Shown here: positions 1-42,698 of the stretch, one piece after another | Layout: every line of letters starts with the position of its first letter | Position numbering within the stretch: position 1 is the first letter of the stretch | NCBI GenBank assembly: GCA_916610825.1 | Contig: OU744454.1 | Coordinates: 893,001 to 957,000 of the forward strand | Direction of reading: 5' to 3' | Source of the DNA: Haliclystus octoradiatus | Taxonomy: Eukaryota; Cnidaria; Staurozoa; Stauromedusae; Haliclystidae | DNA: 64,000 nt | Position numbers and translations under genes: made by a program | Notes under the pieces: model-generated | What the model saw: only the letters and a program-made list of their open reading frames with translations | Databases searched by the model: none | What the model was told of the DNA's origin: nothing

Positions 1-316
1 TTTTGAAACATGCGAAGTGACCCCTACAGCCAGGTGGGCATTCTGCTGAGGTTTTTGGAGCCCATAAAGTAGCAATCACAGTTGACGTCAACCAGCGATG
101 GGGAAGACGGGTTGTGTTAAAGTTGACAGCCTGTTAATATGTCAAGATATTATTTTAGGAGATGTTATTATGTTGAAATGTTTCAAAACTCTCCCTTGAT
201 GCATGCCAAACATAATTCAATTGTTTTTTTACTAATTTTAAATACCTGTTTCGTGCCACAATTTTTACTAATTTTATTTAAAAATTGTTTTATTGTTATG
301 ATCAAATTCATTTTAG
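1..316. other. Left-edge non-coding stretch (intron of the first M1-like gene)
   Basis: No convincing exon is visible here. The stretch ends in a good acceptor (TTTTAG at 311-316), so it is read as the intron preceding the first visible exon of the gene at 317-9969. A short open frame at about 21-130 shows no similarity to the M1 exon expected at this point. Confidence 0.5.
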
Positions 317-682
317 ATTGAAATATTCTATCCATCGGAAATAGATCGGAAACAAATCAATTTTGCAGCAACATTCCTACCAGCAGTTATCGATGCAATG
401 GAAAGTTTTCTAGAAAATCAATTTCCACTTCCAGAATTGAGTAAGTCAAATTATTATTGCCAATGCGTTAATTGTTACCTTTTACAATATCAAATGGTTT
501 ATTTTGTTTACGATAATAACAATACGTTACTAGGGAGTCTTAATCTCAAACTATTTTCCTTTGTTCGTGTTCGGAATTTTATTTATATATGTTTTATAAT
601 GACTATAATTGTCAACAATTTGTTTCGGAGCTTACAGAAAAGGAGGAAATCCGCTGATTGGAGGAGCTCTCTCATGTCTGTA

Positions 683-717
<35 letters not shown>

Positions 718-3700
718 AGTGATTTGATTATTATTGATTAAAGGTGTATATCCACGATTACCGGGGGCCATCGAAGAAAGAGTTCATTTCGGATTAGTTG
801 GAATGACTTACAAACAATTGTTACCGGAATCTAGCGCATGGTCTGAAATTGATCAAGAAAATTCAGCAAGGGTTGTGGCGAAAGCGGTTGCACAGCAGGT
901 GAGATAAAGACATATAAATATTTACATTGGTTCTTGAATATAATTGCAAATTTTTAATTACATTGTGAATTATGAACCACAATTATGAATTATGAATTTT
1001 TTGTCTGATTTTCAAGACATCTTATACGATAATTGTTCAGGCCATTTCAAATGACAATGCTCACTAAGGTTGCCGGTAGTAACTCAATCAAAGCAATGCC
1101 ATGTTTTAAGAAACCGGGTTCAATAACCTTCAGTAGTGCATCTTTTCAACAAAGTCTAAGCTAAGCTACGCTAAGTCCAAGTTATAAACCTAGTAATGAC
1201 ATGATGAAAAGCTTATTCATATGAAAGATAAATCAAACCCGATGGAAAAGGCATTTACTGGAACGTGCAACCGCTAGACGTGTACGTTGCAATAGTATAA
1301 GTGGCTAATATTTGTAGTTAATTCAAGATTTTGCATATTTTTAGTGGCTTGGAGGATGTTTAACAATCGAAAATGGTGGAGCTCTGACTGAATCCCTTGT
1401 TGGTTTGGTTGGAGAAAAAGTTGTTGAGACGTTATATCCATCACTGAGAGAAGAGGAGTTAGAGACGATGCGACGTCTAGACTTCATGGAGGATGAAAGT
1501 CTTGCATTTGGTAGTACTAAACGTTTGACGGATAGAGTAAGTCATTTTATAAGTAGTTATATAATCTCAATCAAAGTTAAATGAATCATCTCTGCCTCTG
1601 TGAAAACAGTTCATGGTAAAAACCCCATGAAAATTAGGCCATTTAACATTTATAAACTGTTTATGAACTGTTTAAAAGGTGTTCATGAACAGTTCATGAA
1701 AGTGACCAAATTTTATGAACTGTATATGAACAATTCAGGGGTGTTCATGAACCATTTATTCAGTGTTTTCAATAATAACAAACATCACTATTGTATTGAA
1801 TTCCAAAATCAATTATAGACAATCTGCCTATGACGTTTCAGTTGTAAAATGTCCCACGAAATGAGGTAAACGGCACATTTATTACTGACGGTATCATTAA
1901 TAAGGAATTGTCAAGTAATTGTCCATGAAATGTTTTTCAGGTCACAAATTATTCAAATTGTCATGAACTGTTAATATCATTGTTATGTACCATCTGTTAA
2001 AGTGTATATCCCGGATATTGGGAGATTGCTTCTTTAGATAGAGAAAAAATTTCTATCAGTACATGATCTTCTTGTATTTTTACTTTGCGCAAGCATTTCA
2101 CCCTCAAAAATGCAATCAAAGTTACGTTTTTGTGTCTCACTCTTTTTCCTCGAACAGGAACCCACTTATTTTCCACAAGAGAGTTTACACCGGAAAAAAC
2201 GCTAAACATTTTACTTATTTGTTTTTAAATAAAAAGACGCTACACCAAATGACAATTTGCTTTTGGAATACAATTTTCAACGTTCAGCTGAAGATTTAGA
2301 GCTATATTTGATCAATATTCAAGATCCAGGTAAAGAGATATAAGCCTCTAAAGTCAAAAGTTTTTAGTTTTGTATTTTTCTCACTCAAGTGCTCACGCGA
2401 TTAACACCTCTTTACGGCTTCGTCTAAGCATAGTCGGCATAGTTGATGCGTATTAAAAATAGTCACATACCTTCAATATCCAGCAGCGATAACCTGCTTA
2501 GACGAAGTCGCAAAGAGGTGTTAATCGTGTGAGCACTTAAGTGAGAAAAATTCCAAAACTAAAAACTTTTGACTTTAGAGGCTCATATCTCTTTACCTGG
2601 ATCTTGAATATTGATCAAATATACCTCTAAATCTTCAGCTGAACGTTGAAAATTTCATTCTGAAAGCAGATTGTCATTTGGTTTAGCGGTTTTTTATTTA
2701 GAGACAAATAAATAAAAAGTTTAGTGCTTTTTCCGGTGTAAACTCTCTTGTTGAAAATAAACGGGTTCCTGTTCGAGGAAAAAGAGTGCGACACAAAATT
2801 AACCCAAAATCGTCACTTTGACTGCATTTTTGAAGGAGAAATGATCGCGCAAAGTAAAAACACAAGAAGATCATGTACGAATAGAAAATTTTTCTCTATC
2901 TAAAGAAGCAATCTCCCAATATCCGGGATATACACTTTAAAGCTAACAGATGGTGTTAAAAAAAGGTTGAGGGTAAAATCCATTTCACGTTTGCTTGTTG
3001 TATTACTTCCGTTTCAGACTCATTACACATTGGAAATGATTGGAAACTATTTTGGGATGGAAATTGTATTTGAAGCTACAAAGGTATGGTGTATATCTAT
3101 TATTGGAAGAATTATGGAATAGAAAACAATGACTTTTGTAAGACGTTCAAACAAATACTATGGAATTCATTACAATATATGTTTTTCTATTGCAGGAAAC
3201 GTTGAAAGCTCTACAGTATTCTGTGATTGAAGTAAATGCATTTTGGACTACATTGTCAGAAGTAAGTTAAACATTTCATGATCAATCTTCATTGTTATTG
3301 TAGTAACTAGGATTTTTTTAAATTTATCAGTTTAATGCAAACCAGCTATTTTTGGAGCTGACGTGAATTTAATTATAAGTCTCTGAGTTTATTGACCAGA
3401 TGCTCTTCCAATAGTGCTGCTGGTAGGGATTGACCCAATACCCAGCACTCCTGCAGGCCGAGGTTCAATACGCTAATCACTACAGTAAGGTCCCTTGTAG
3501 ATGTAAGCAGACTGTATCATTTGTATCTAGAACAAATATCGTACTTTCCCTTTTTCTGTAGAAAGCAAATATGGACATTTCAAATTTTGCGTTGTTATGG
3601 ATCAACAATCAAGAACTCCCTGTTGTATCTGCTGCACGTAAATCAACAACAGAAATAGAGTTTACACAAACAGAAGAAACATCTGAAATAACGAGTGACA

Positions 3701-6700
3701 CACCAAGGTGAACAAAATGATTGATGAATCCTGCCAGTTGATTGGTTGTTTATGCAGTATCACATGCGTGATAATAACCATCTTATTATCAATTCTCATT
3801 TGATATCATTACAGTTTGAAGATGCCGCTGGTAGCACGTATCAGCTATGAAGAGGTATCTGTAGCCGTCAAAACATCACAGCGAATATTTATAAACTCCA
3901 ACAGCAGTGAAGGTAAATAAAAGTCTATGAATGATGTAATTACAAGTCTTTGAAGATAGCAAGCAATATTGACAACCATTAGTATAACTGTTTCAATAAT
4001 ACATTACTTATCAATATTGCACAGCTACTTGTGTTCTATTTGATGGATTGAACTATTTTAACTGTTAATGCGTTTAAAAAAAAAATGATTTTCTTACAGA
4101 ATCTGTTAAGCCTGTCACTGAGAATGGATGGTTCAATGTTAATGAGAATCTAATTGGATTATATCAAATGAACTATGATACAGATAATTGGTTACTTCTA
4201 ATCAGCCAACTTCAATCTAATCATGAGGTAAACACCATGTCATTCTTGGACATCCTGTAAAAACTACGGGTTTGACTGCAAAACGTTCCTGTTCATGAAT
4301 TTGAAATCTAGAGCTTTATCATTTAACACTTGATGAACATTTTAATAATCCTTATTTGGGATTAATGGAATATTAAACAGTATTTGTATATTCTAAATTA
4401 TGTAATGAAGTAATGGGTTACGAAGGCTATTCGCTCTAAGTTCAAGTTGTGTAACATAATTAATATTTTCATAGAACTGTTACATCATAATATTGGACCT
4501 AAAAAGAGATTTGGAAATGGCTAATGAATACAGTTTAACCAAAACACCTCCTTTTATTACCATTGACATTCGTTATCAACAATTATTTGCCAAGATAAAT
4601 CTCTACCCAACATTTCTCAACAGGCAATTTCTCCTTCTGGCAGAGCGGGGATCATCTATAATGCATTTGCAATGGCTAGGTAAAAGATATTTAAATCAAA
4701 TTAACACATATCAATTTATTTGGATTCAATCAATCAAATCATGATTTAATACTATTAATTGAAATGTAGGTTACAGAAAATAGATATCACAATGGCGTTA
4801 GCAACATTATGTTACTTATCAAAAGAAACAGATTACATCCCACTCGAGACTGCTATTAGAAAGATGGAATTGTTCAATATATTTAACGATCCGCAAACCC
4901 TCAAAATAATCAAGGTTAGATTTCAAATTAATTTTCACTGTTCAATGATTTAAATTCTCATCAAAGTTGAGATTATCAATTTCACTCTCAGAAGCTCATG
5001 AATTGTTTTTCAATTGGGCATGAACAGTTAGTACTATAAAATCTGATTTAATTGACACTATCTGAGCTGGATGACAATATATAATCTAGACAAAAGACAG
5101 ATTATCAAAGCAAATGGATATCTTTTTATTGTCATTTTTTATAGAAATTTGAGTTGTCACTTTTGAAACCCACAATTCAACGTCTTGGATGGAAGCAGGT
5201 TGAAGAATATTCAGATAGGTTTGTAGTATAAATTCATTTTATTTTTACCAACCATAGGTATACTAACTTAGCAGTGAACAGAGCTATAGCTGACAATTTT
5301 TGTCAAACATGCTAGTATATGCTACTACGCAGTGAAACCTGTATATAACATCTAGCTATGAGAGGTAGATCAATTGACCACTATATGCAGGTGGCCTTTA
5401 TATACAGGGTTGATTCAATAGAAAATACTAATTTAGATATTACAAAGGGTGACCACTATAAGCAGGTGGTCACCCTATAGAGGTGATTGTTATAACTGGT
5501 TTGAGAGTAATATGTAAGATATGACGTTGCTAATTGCTATCTACAGGTGTGTTTTCATAATAATTAGGGATGAGACGATTACCAAATTTACCGATGTTCG
5601 AAGTCGATTAGTTCTCAGCAGATTAGTCATAGTAATCGGCCGATTAATCGAATGTTTCGATTATTTCTCACTCAAACAAACCATTACAAAATATTGGCCG
5701 TCTGACAACACGCGGACCGTAGATATTTTCATCACACAAGTCAAAGTTGAAATGAAACATTAAATGTGTTACGCTCACATCGTAAATGATTTGTTTTGAA
5801 TGAGAATTTAAATGGAAATTAGTACTGGTAGTAGTAAATCAGTAGCCGTTAAGCGTAAGTTTTCAACAAAATTAAATGTTGTTGATAAACCATTAACACA
5901 ACAAAGAGACTTTCTTCCCATAACTGATTGGAAAATCCTTCCAAGTCTGATGAGTATTCCAATCAAAACAAGCATGATATAATCCCCACAAAAACGTTTG
6001 CTATAATATGAAACAACTTCATTTTATGTGAAAATTATTTTCTCAAAATTTCAACTCGACCGCCGCTTTTTTGTCGTAAATAAAATTATTCATTCAGCCG
6101 TGCTCACGTGTGTTATTCATCAACGCTAATGTGTTGACCTTTTTCACGTTATAACAATAGAAGGTGTCAAATGGCATGACGAATTATTCAAATGTTTTGA
6201 ATTACAAAACGATGTAAACAAACAGTAGCGACGATTTCGGAATTTTTGTTTCAAATTTCATTGTCAAATAATAATCGGTTCAACGATTAAAAATCAATTT
6301 ATTTGCCGATGCCGATTATTTTTCGATTACTAAAAATAGCGCCGATGATCGGCAAAATCGATTATTTTCAGAACAATCGTCTCATCCCTAATAATAATCT
6401 CTAAAATCAGATAGACTCTTAAAAGATAAGACAACCTTCCTAGCCTTTACAGAAGTTTTGATAAGTTTCAGCATTACATTTCTTAAAAACTGCTTTTGAA
6501 ACGTTGCTTAGGATTTTTATTCCGTAAAAATTGAAGATCTGATGCCATGGACAATCAATGCTCCGATTTGTTGAAGGTTGTATGCACTGATTGAAATGAC
6601 AAAAGTGCTTGATACCCATCCTAGATATCTGGAATACTAGAAAAATTCAAAAGAAAAAAGGATTCTTGGGTTATGAAAGGCTAAACATGTTGTCAGGAAC

Positions 6701-9700
6701 TCCAAGAAATCATTCAGCTTCAAAAATCTTTAAACTCTATGAACTTTTGAATATATGTTTCCAAGAAAAGTAATAAATTGTTAAAGGTGTCAACGTTTTA
6801 TTTTTATTTTTGAATCATCATTTTTTATCCTGCTATGATTACTATCTCTGTCTGATTGTTTATATTCAGATACCTCCAAACGTCAGTGTTAAAAGTAGCA
6901 ATCAATACAGGTGGAGCGTCTGTGATTAAAGATGGTATTTCTCTGTTTGAAAAGCTCACCCTTGCCAATTCAGCAACAGCATTGAAGTATCTACCAGCTC
7001 GTCTTCGTCAACAAGCATATAATGTTGGTATACGACATGGAAGTCAAAATGATTTTGACACCATATGGGCATCATTTTCAAATATGGATGACGGTGATAT
7101 GAAAACGCTACTTGCAAAAGCACTTTGTCAAACACAGCATAAAGCAAACATTGAGAGGTAAAGTATTATTTATGAGGATAGCATCATCTGGTGATACTTT
7201 ATGAAAAATGTAAAGAAATAAGTTAAGCTAGCAGTGCTTTCTGGGGAATATAAGACTTGAGAATATTTTTGAAAGGCACACTAAAGATAATTGCAGTTAA
7301 AACCAGGCCAATTCCCTACATAGTAGTGCGATTAAGCCTCTGAATTACATATTTTTGCACTTTTTGAAATTGACCTTTAGGGTCTTGGGTTCAATCCCTG
7401 GCAGAAACACTATTGGTTTGGCGTCAGGAAGATCACTACTATAACAGGTTTTTGACTGTAAATCAATTAACCATAAATAAACTTTGAATTTCATTGCAGA
7501 ATATTGAATTTTATTACTTCTTCATCAAACACACACATGAAATTTGTTATCTTGAAAGAGCTAGCAGAAAACAACAAAGCAAAGAGAACAACAGAACAAT
7601 ATCTACTTGCAAATCTGAACACTTTTGAAAGCTTGTAAGTATCATTAGCTCTACTTCGTCTTCTTCAGCTTACTGAAAACTTTGCGAACCATGGTTCCCA
7701 AATCACTTGGAAACTAAAGTTTCAAATTATTATTAGTTAAGTGCCAAGGAAATCAAAATTATTAATTGAAAACCTTGTGAAATGTTTCTCTCTGGAGCCT
7801 ACACTTTGCGACATCTGCCAACAGCTTATGATGATAGAATGTAATCGAAGGAAATGTTCCCAGCCTTCAGGGATTCTGGCTTTCCATGGACTATAGCCAT
7901 CAGTGCAAGTAGTTCACAGAGTGACAATATAACATGTTTAACAGGTTTAACAAATTTAACAGTACCAAAGAAGAAACAAATATCAAACAATTCTTTGACA
8001 GTGTTTAAGAATTTATCATTGATGTTGTTTTATGTGGTCTGGCTATTTTGTGTTGTCCAATTTCTGCATTCTTTTGCTCATCGATTAAATAATAGCAAAA
8101 ATGAGTATCCAATTTAATCTACCAATTTGTATTCTAGGTCAGTAGATGAAACCAACAATGTTTTGAAAACTTTGGCAAAATCATTGAGTCTACTGCAAGA
8201 TCTAGAGAAAGTAAGCTGGTTTTAAAATAATGTCATAGAAATTTCTGTTCTTTCAGTCAGCCTTAGAAGAAATTTGCTAACATCTTCTGTACACTTCTTA
8301 CTAGAGAAACTGTGTGCGTGCCTGTTTGTCCTGATACTTTAAGTGATTTGATGACTTGATAGTAGGATAGACAGCCACATTATAGAAATTTGCCGTTCCT
8401 CATTTGCCTAACATATTTACTACACAAAGAACGCCACAAATCACGGCCAGACAAAGCCGACAAAGAAGACTGTAAGTGAGACAATTCAAGATACAAAACT
8501 TTACAAAAAATTACCTGTCTATCCCCTGGAGAACTTTTATGAACTGTTCATGAAACCACAAGAAAATGTTCACGAACTGTTAATGAACCCACAAGAAAAT
8601 GTTCATGAACTGTTCATTAAACCGCAAGAAAATGTTCACAAACTGTTCATGAACCCAGAAGAAAATGTTCATGAACTGTTCATGATACCACAAGAAAATG
8701 TTCACAAACTGTTCATGAACCCAGAAGAAAATGTTCATGAAACCACAAGAAAATGTCCATGAAACCACAAGAAAATGTCCATGAACTGCTCATGAAACCA
8801 CAAGAAAATGTTCATGAACTGTTAATGAACCCAGAAGAAAATGTTCATGAACTGTTCATGATTCCAGAAGAAAAAGTTCATGAACTGTTCATGAACTCAG
8901 AAGAAAATGTTCATGAACTGTTCATGATTCCAGAAGAAAAAGTTCATGAACTGTTCATGAACTCAGAAGAAAATGTTCATGAACTGTTCATGAACTCAGA
9001 AGAAGATGTTCATGAACTGTTCATGATACCACAAGAAAATGTTTACAAACTGTTCATGAACCCAGAAGAAAATGTTCATGAAACCACAAGAAAATGTCCA
9101 TGAAACCACAAGAAAATGTCCATGAACTGCTCATGAAACCACAAGAAAATGTTCATGAACTGTTAATGAACCCAGAAGAAAATGTTCATGAACTGTTCAT
9201 GATTCCAGAAGAAAAAATTCATGAACTGTTCATGAACTCAGAAGAAAATGTTCATGAACTGTTCATGATTCCAGAAGAAAAAGTTCATGAACTGTTCATG
9301 AACTCAGAAGAAAATGTTCATGAACTGTTCATGAACTCAGAAGAAGATGTTCATGAACTATTCATGATACCACAAGAAAATGTTTACAAACTGTTCATGA
9401 ACCCAGAAGAAAATGTTCATGAAACCACAAGAAAATGTCCATGAAACCACAAGAAAATGTCCATGAACTGCTCATGAAACCACAAGAAAATGTTCATGAA
9501 CTGTTAATGAACCCAGAAGAAAATGTTCATGAACTGTTCATGATTCCAGAAGAAAAAGTTCATGAACTGTTCATGAACTCAGAAGAAAATGTTCATGAAC
9601 TGTTCATGATTCCAGAAGAAAAAGTTCATGAACTGTTCATGAACTCAGAAGAAAATGTTCATGAACTGTTCATGAACTCAGAAGAAGATGTTCTTGAACT

Positions 9701-9969
9701 GTTCAAGAACTCATGGATTTTTTCATAGGGGATGTTCCGGGATGATGGCTTGGGTCTCCATCCAACCAATAATGTATCAACTTTTCCATTTGTAGGTTGG
9801 CAACGCCATAAAGGACAACCCCAACACAAAAGTAAACTTGAAAGCCTTCTCAAAGTCGATCCGTTCCAATATTGAATTTGCAAAAGCAAACAAACAAATT
9901 ATTTTGAAATGGATGCAGGCATTTGCAAATGGTCTATGTCAAGTTAAACAATGGAGGAATATAAATTGA
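317..9969 (+). CDS. M1-family aminopeptidase-like protein with destroyed active site (pseudo-peptidase), 5' partial
   Basis: Exons read: 317-440, 744-898, 1345-1536, 3018-3083, 3196-3261, 3562-3707, 3815-3912, 4100-4227, 4624-4679, 4770-4914, 5145-5218, 6870-7157, 7500-7634, 8138-8210, 9796-9969. They join in frame to 639 codons plus TGA. The fragment covers the end of the catalytic domain, the beta-sandwich (NENLIGLYQMNYD) and the helical ERAP1-like C-terminal domain (SPSGRAGIIYNAFAMAR, TIQRLGWK). The intron that splits HExxH-x-|-WFGN in M1 genes is present at the same place, but HELAH reads KAVAQ and the third zinc ligand (Glu, 18 residues into the next exon) is Leu. The catalytic Tyr region is also lost, and GAMEN reads GAIEE. 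The frame stays open throughout with good splice sites, so it looks like an expressed non-catalytic paralogue rather than a decayed pseudogene. It is the upstream tandem partner of the intact gene at 13875-41928. Start codon, signal or anchor lie outside the window. Confidence 0.85.
683..717 (+). repeat. (ATG)n microsatellite
   Basis: About eleven ATG units in the first visible intron of the M1-like gene. Open frames across it give poly-Met or poly-Ile and are artefacts. Confidence 0.9.
2001..2936. mobile_element. Fold-back (long inverted repeat) element of about 0.94 kb with TTAA at both ends
   Basis: The left half (from 2001, AGTGTATATCCCGGATATTG) is repeated as its reverse complement in the right half, ending at 2936. 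The arms are each over 400 bp, with scattered mismatches, and meet around a short centre near 2430-2490. TTAA lies directly outside both ends (1997-2000 and 2937-2940), the target-site signature of TTAA-specific (piggyBac-like) transposition. A further imperfect match, ACCATCTGTTA at 1989 against its complement ending at 2954, leaves open that the true ends lie slightly further out. No transposase reading frame is seen, so it would be non-autonomous. It sits in an intron of the M1-like gene. Confidence 0.8.
3379..3494 (-). mobile_element. tRNA-derived SINE-like copy (reverse orientation)
   Basis: Read on the minus strand it has a B-box-like GGTCAATCCC followed by CAGCAGCACTATTGG and AGAGCATCTGG. 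The block CACTATTGG just after a B box is shared with the plus-strand copy near 7311-7490, which supports one family. The A box is poor and the boundaries are approximate. Confidence 0.5.
5321..5515. repeat. Dispersed short repeat (CTGTATATAA / GCAGGTGGCC type)
   Basis: AT-rich sequence with repeated pieces such as GTGACCACTATAAGCAGGTGG and CCTGTATATAAC. Related stretches occur at about 32733-32777 and 39925-40105 in this window, so it is a dispersed repeat. Class and exact ends are not determined. Confidence 0.5.
5565..6390. mobile_element. hAT-type non-autonomous DNA transposon with 8-bp target duplication
   Basis: Terminal inverted repeats TAGGGATGAGACGATT (from 5565) and AATCGTCTCATCCCTA (to 6390) match over 16 bp. 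They are flanked on both sides by the identical octamer ATAATAAT (5557-5564 and 6391-6398). An 8-bp target duplication with short inverted ends is characteristic of the hAT superfamily. Sub-terminal GATTA/TAATC-rich sequence is mirrored at both ends. A short open frame from about 5812 is the only coding hint, and no full transposase is present. It lies in an intron of the M1-like gene. Confidence 0.85.
7311..7490 (+). mobile_element. tRNA-derived SINE-like copy
   Basis: It contains a good B box, GGTTCAATCCC, followed by GGCAGAAACACTATTGG, TTTGGCGTCAGGAAG, and an AT-rich tail with ATAAATAAA just before the acceptor of the exon at 7500. The post-B-box block is shared with the reverse copy at 3379-3494. 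Confidence 0.55.
8530..9727 (+). repeat. 33-bp minisatellite with a 341-bp higher-order repeat
   Basis: About 35 copies of a 33-bp unit of the type ATGAACTGTTCATGAACCCAGAAG.. fill the last intron of the M1-like gene. Each unit carries the perfect palindrome GTTCATGAAC once or twice. Variant units recur in the same order: the block starting CCATGAAACCACAAG begins near 8753, 9094 and 9435, exactly 341 bp apart, giving nearly three higher-order copies. The 33-bp unit keeps one frame open and gives 11-residue repeats (ENVHELFMNPE). The 341-bp period is not a multiple of three and each higher-order copy ends in a stop, so I read it as non-coding. Confidence 0.93.
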
Positions 9970-10786
9970 TTCAAAGTTACAGAAATAATTAGAATCAGGT
10001 AGCAAAAATGATAAGAGCGATGGTTGCAGATGTAGGCCTAATTATATCTGAATTGCATACTCTTTGAACAGAATGTTCAATAATTGAAATTTCCATATTG
10101 TTTTTAATTAATGTAATATTTAATTTGCATCTTTAGTGTCATATGTTTGTAAAATAACAAAAAATAGCTACATCAAAATTAAAAAATGTTATTAAAAGTA
10201 GTGATTATTCTGAATGTTCATGTTGTGAAATACTTATTTTTGAAAGATTCGACTATCTGTGGCTGTGTGTAATGATATCAATTGTGTAGAAACATTGACG
10301 ATGCGGTATCCCTCGGCATAAATAGTTATACCCGGGGCAGTTTTTGGTTCAAATCAGCCTTGACGTTTAATCTAAACATCAAACGAGTACCTTGTGAAAG
10401 CAAATGGAATGCATTATTAAGAGCTGACGTGTATTGCCATGATGAAGTCTGTTGAATAGTAGGCCTGGTGCATCCCCTGTGATAAGAAGTAAGAATCCCC
10501 CTATCAAGAACTGGAAGGGCATGGGTCCCACTATCTACCTCTGTGAAAACTATTCACGGGAAATCTCCCAGCTGTGAACTATGCATGAATTGTTCATGAA
10601 AGTTTACGAATTTATGAATTTTGTCCCAGGGGTCAATTTCATTACCATATGGCTGTAATCTCCAATCAGAATACTCAAATCAACCGAAGCTCAATTAAAA
10701 GCAATTTAATTATGTTTATTTTTCTATAAAATACATTCTTATGACATTGGGATGACTATAAGTTGATCATTATACCTTTCACTTCA
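9970..10786. other. Intergenic gap between two convergent 3' ends
   Basis: This lies between the stop of the M1-like gene (+) and the stop of the HINT gene (-). It holds the presumptive 3' UTRs. At about 10540-10625 there is sequence akin to the minisatellite unit (CATGAATTGTTCATGAAAG). No gene is seen. Confidence 0.6.
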
Positions 10787-13358
<2,572 letters not shown>

Positions 13359-13874
13359 GATTTTGTACTCAAAAGAGATGCACACCACTACCTCATTTTG
13401 AAAATTACCGCCGTGGATTTAACCTGGATTTAATTTGCAAAACAATGCCCGCAAAGTGTCCGTAAAGGATCATGACCGTAACAACGAGTTTATAGAAAAA
13501 TTTCAAATGCTTGAATGAGAAATTCAAAAACTAAAAAGCCAAGCCATTAATTTGAAAGATTATTAAATGCAAAAAAATCAAATTTGATTGTGTCGTGAAC
13601 ACTGAACTGAACACAATTTCTTGAAAATTTCGATAGATAACTTTTCATTGCTAGTTACGAATGTTCACACTTCATTATTTGAAGCTTTGACACTTTCCGG
13701 AAATCTGCAAAACAAAGCCGCCCATTTTGATGACTTAAACTTTCGTCTCTTTTATTAGAGTTCAATGTAGCGATTTATAAAACAACAGACACTTTGAAAC
13801 AAAAACGAACATATAGCTGTTTGCCTTCCCGAACTTAATAGCACGGAGCAACAACAACGACCGTTTTTACTGTC
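13359..13874. promoter_or_regulatory. Shared 5' region between divergent HINT (-) and aminopeptidase (+) genes
   Basis: The two start codons lie about 516 bp apart on opposite strands (HINT ATG at 13358, aminopeptidase ATG at 13875), so the interval must hold both 5' UTRs and promoters. No clear TATA box is assigned on either strand. The bidirectional role is an inference from position. Confidence 0.5.
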
Positions 13875-41928
<28,054 letters not shown>

Positions 41929-42049
41929 AAAATGTTACAGACATGTTTGTATTGGGAATGTCTATTTATTCAACATCAATGAGCTGTAAGCAGGAGTATC
42001 ATCAGTTTGCAATTAAAAAGACTTTTGAAATTATGAAAACAAATTTAAA

Positions 42050-42055
42050 AATAAA
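42050..42055 (+). terminator. Probable poly(A) signal of the aminopeptidase gene
   Basis: AATAAA lies 122 bp after the TGA at 41928, in an AT-rich 3' region that precedes the convergent zinc-finger gene. Confidence 0.55.
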
Positions 42056-42698
42056 CACTGCGATAATTAAAAACCAATGCAAGTAAACAAACAGTTTCTT
42101 GATAATATTATTTTACAGTTAACATAATTACGATATAATTTTTGGAATAATAACGCTACATTAATAATTTGTTATACTATAGCATAGGGCATATAATTCA
42201 ATGGCAACTGTTTTATTTTCATGCAAACCAAAAAAAAAATAAAGTAACATAAATCATATTAGAAATATCAAAGCTAAGAGTCTCGTTTTATATCACGCAA
42301 TTATTTACAATTTGAAATTAAAGAATGTTTGGCAGGGAGGTTTAAGATATCATGTCAACGTTTGATCTAGCTATACCATAGCGCACATACGTAAACAATT
42401 GCAATTGATATCAAAATAACATGATAAAACGCAACAAGTCGAAGCAATACAATACTAGCGCAACATCCATTTCATCATGTAGACATGAACAAAATAAACC
42501 CCATTTGGTAAGAAGAAAACTTTGTCAAATTATCTTTATATATCTATTTAAACAGTGAAATTTTTCAGTCTTTATTATATTTAGTCATATCGTTTTGGTA
42601 TACTTCACTTTGGTAATTACCTCTCAAAATTATACTTCCATCAAAAACAAATTTTACTAGCTACCAGATTTATTATCCATATACAGACAGAAGGGTTG

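Noticed and set aside
1997..2299. ORFs on both strands in the fold-back element
   Set aside because: They mirror each other because of the inverted repeat and show no transposase motif.
8550..9728. Tandem ORFs encoding 11-residue ENVHELFMNPE-type repeats
   Set aside because: The 33-bp unit is a multiple of three, so frames stay open by arithmetic. The 341-bp higher-order period shifts frame and brings a stop in each copy, and the array lies wholly inside an intron.
13359..13388. HINT start upstream of 13358
   Set aside because: The frame is open to 13388, but the codon there is GTG; the first ATG is at 13358.
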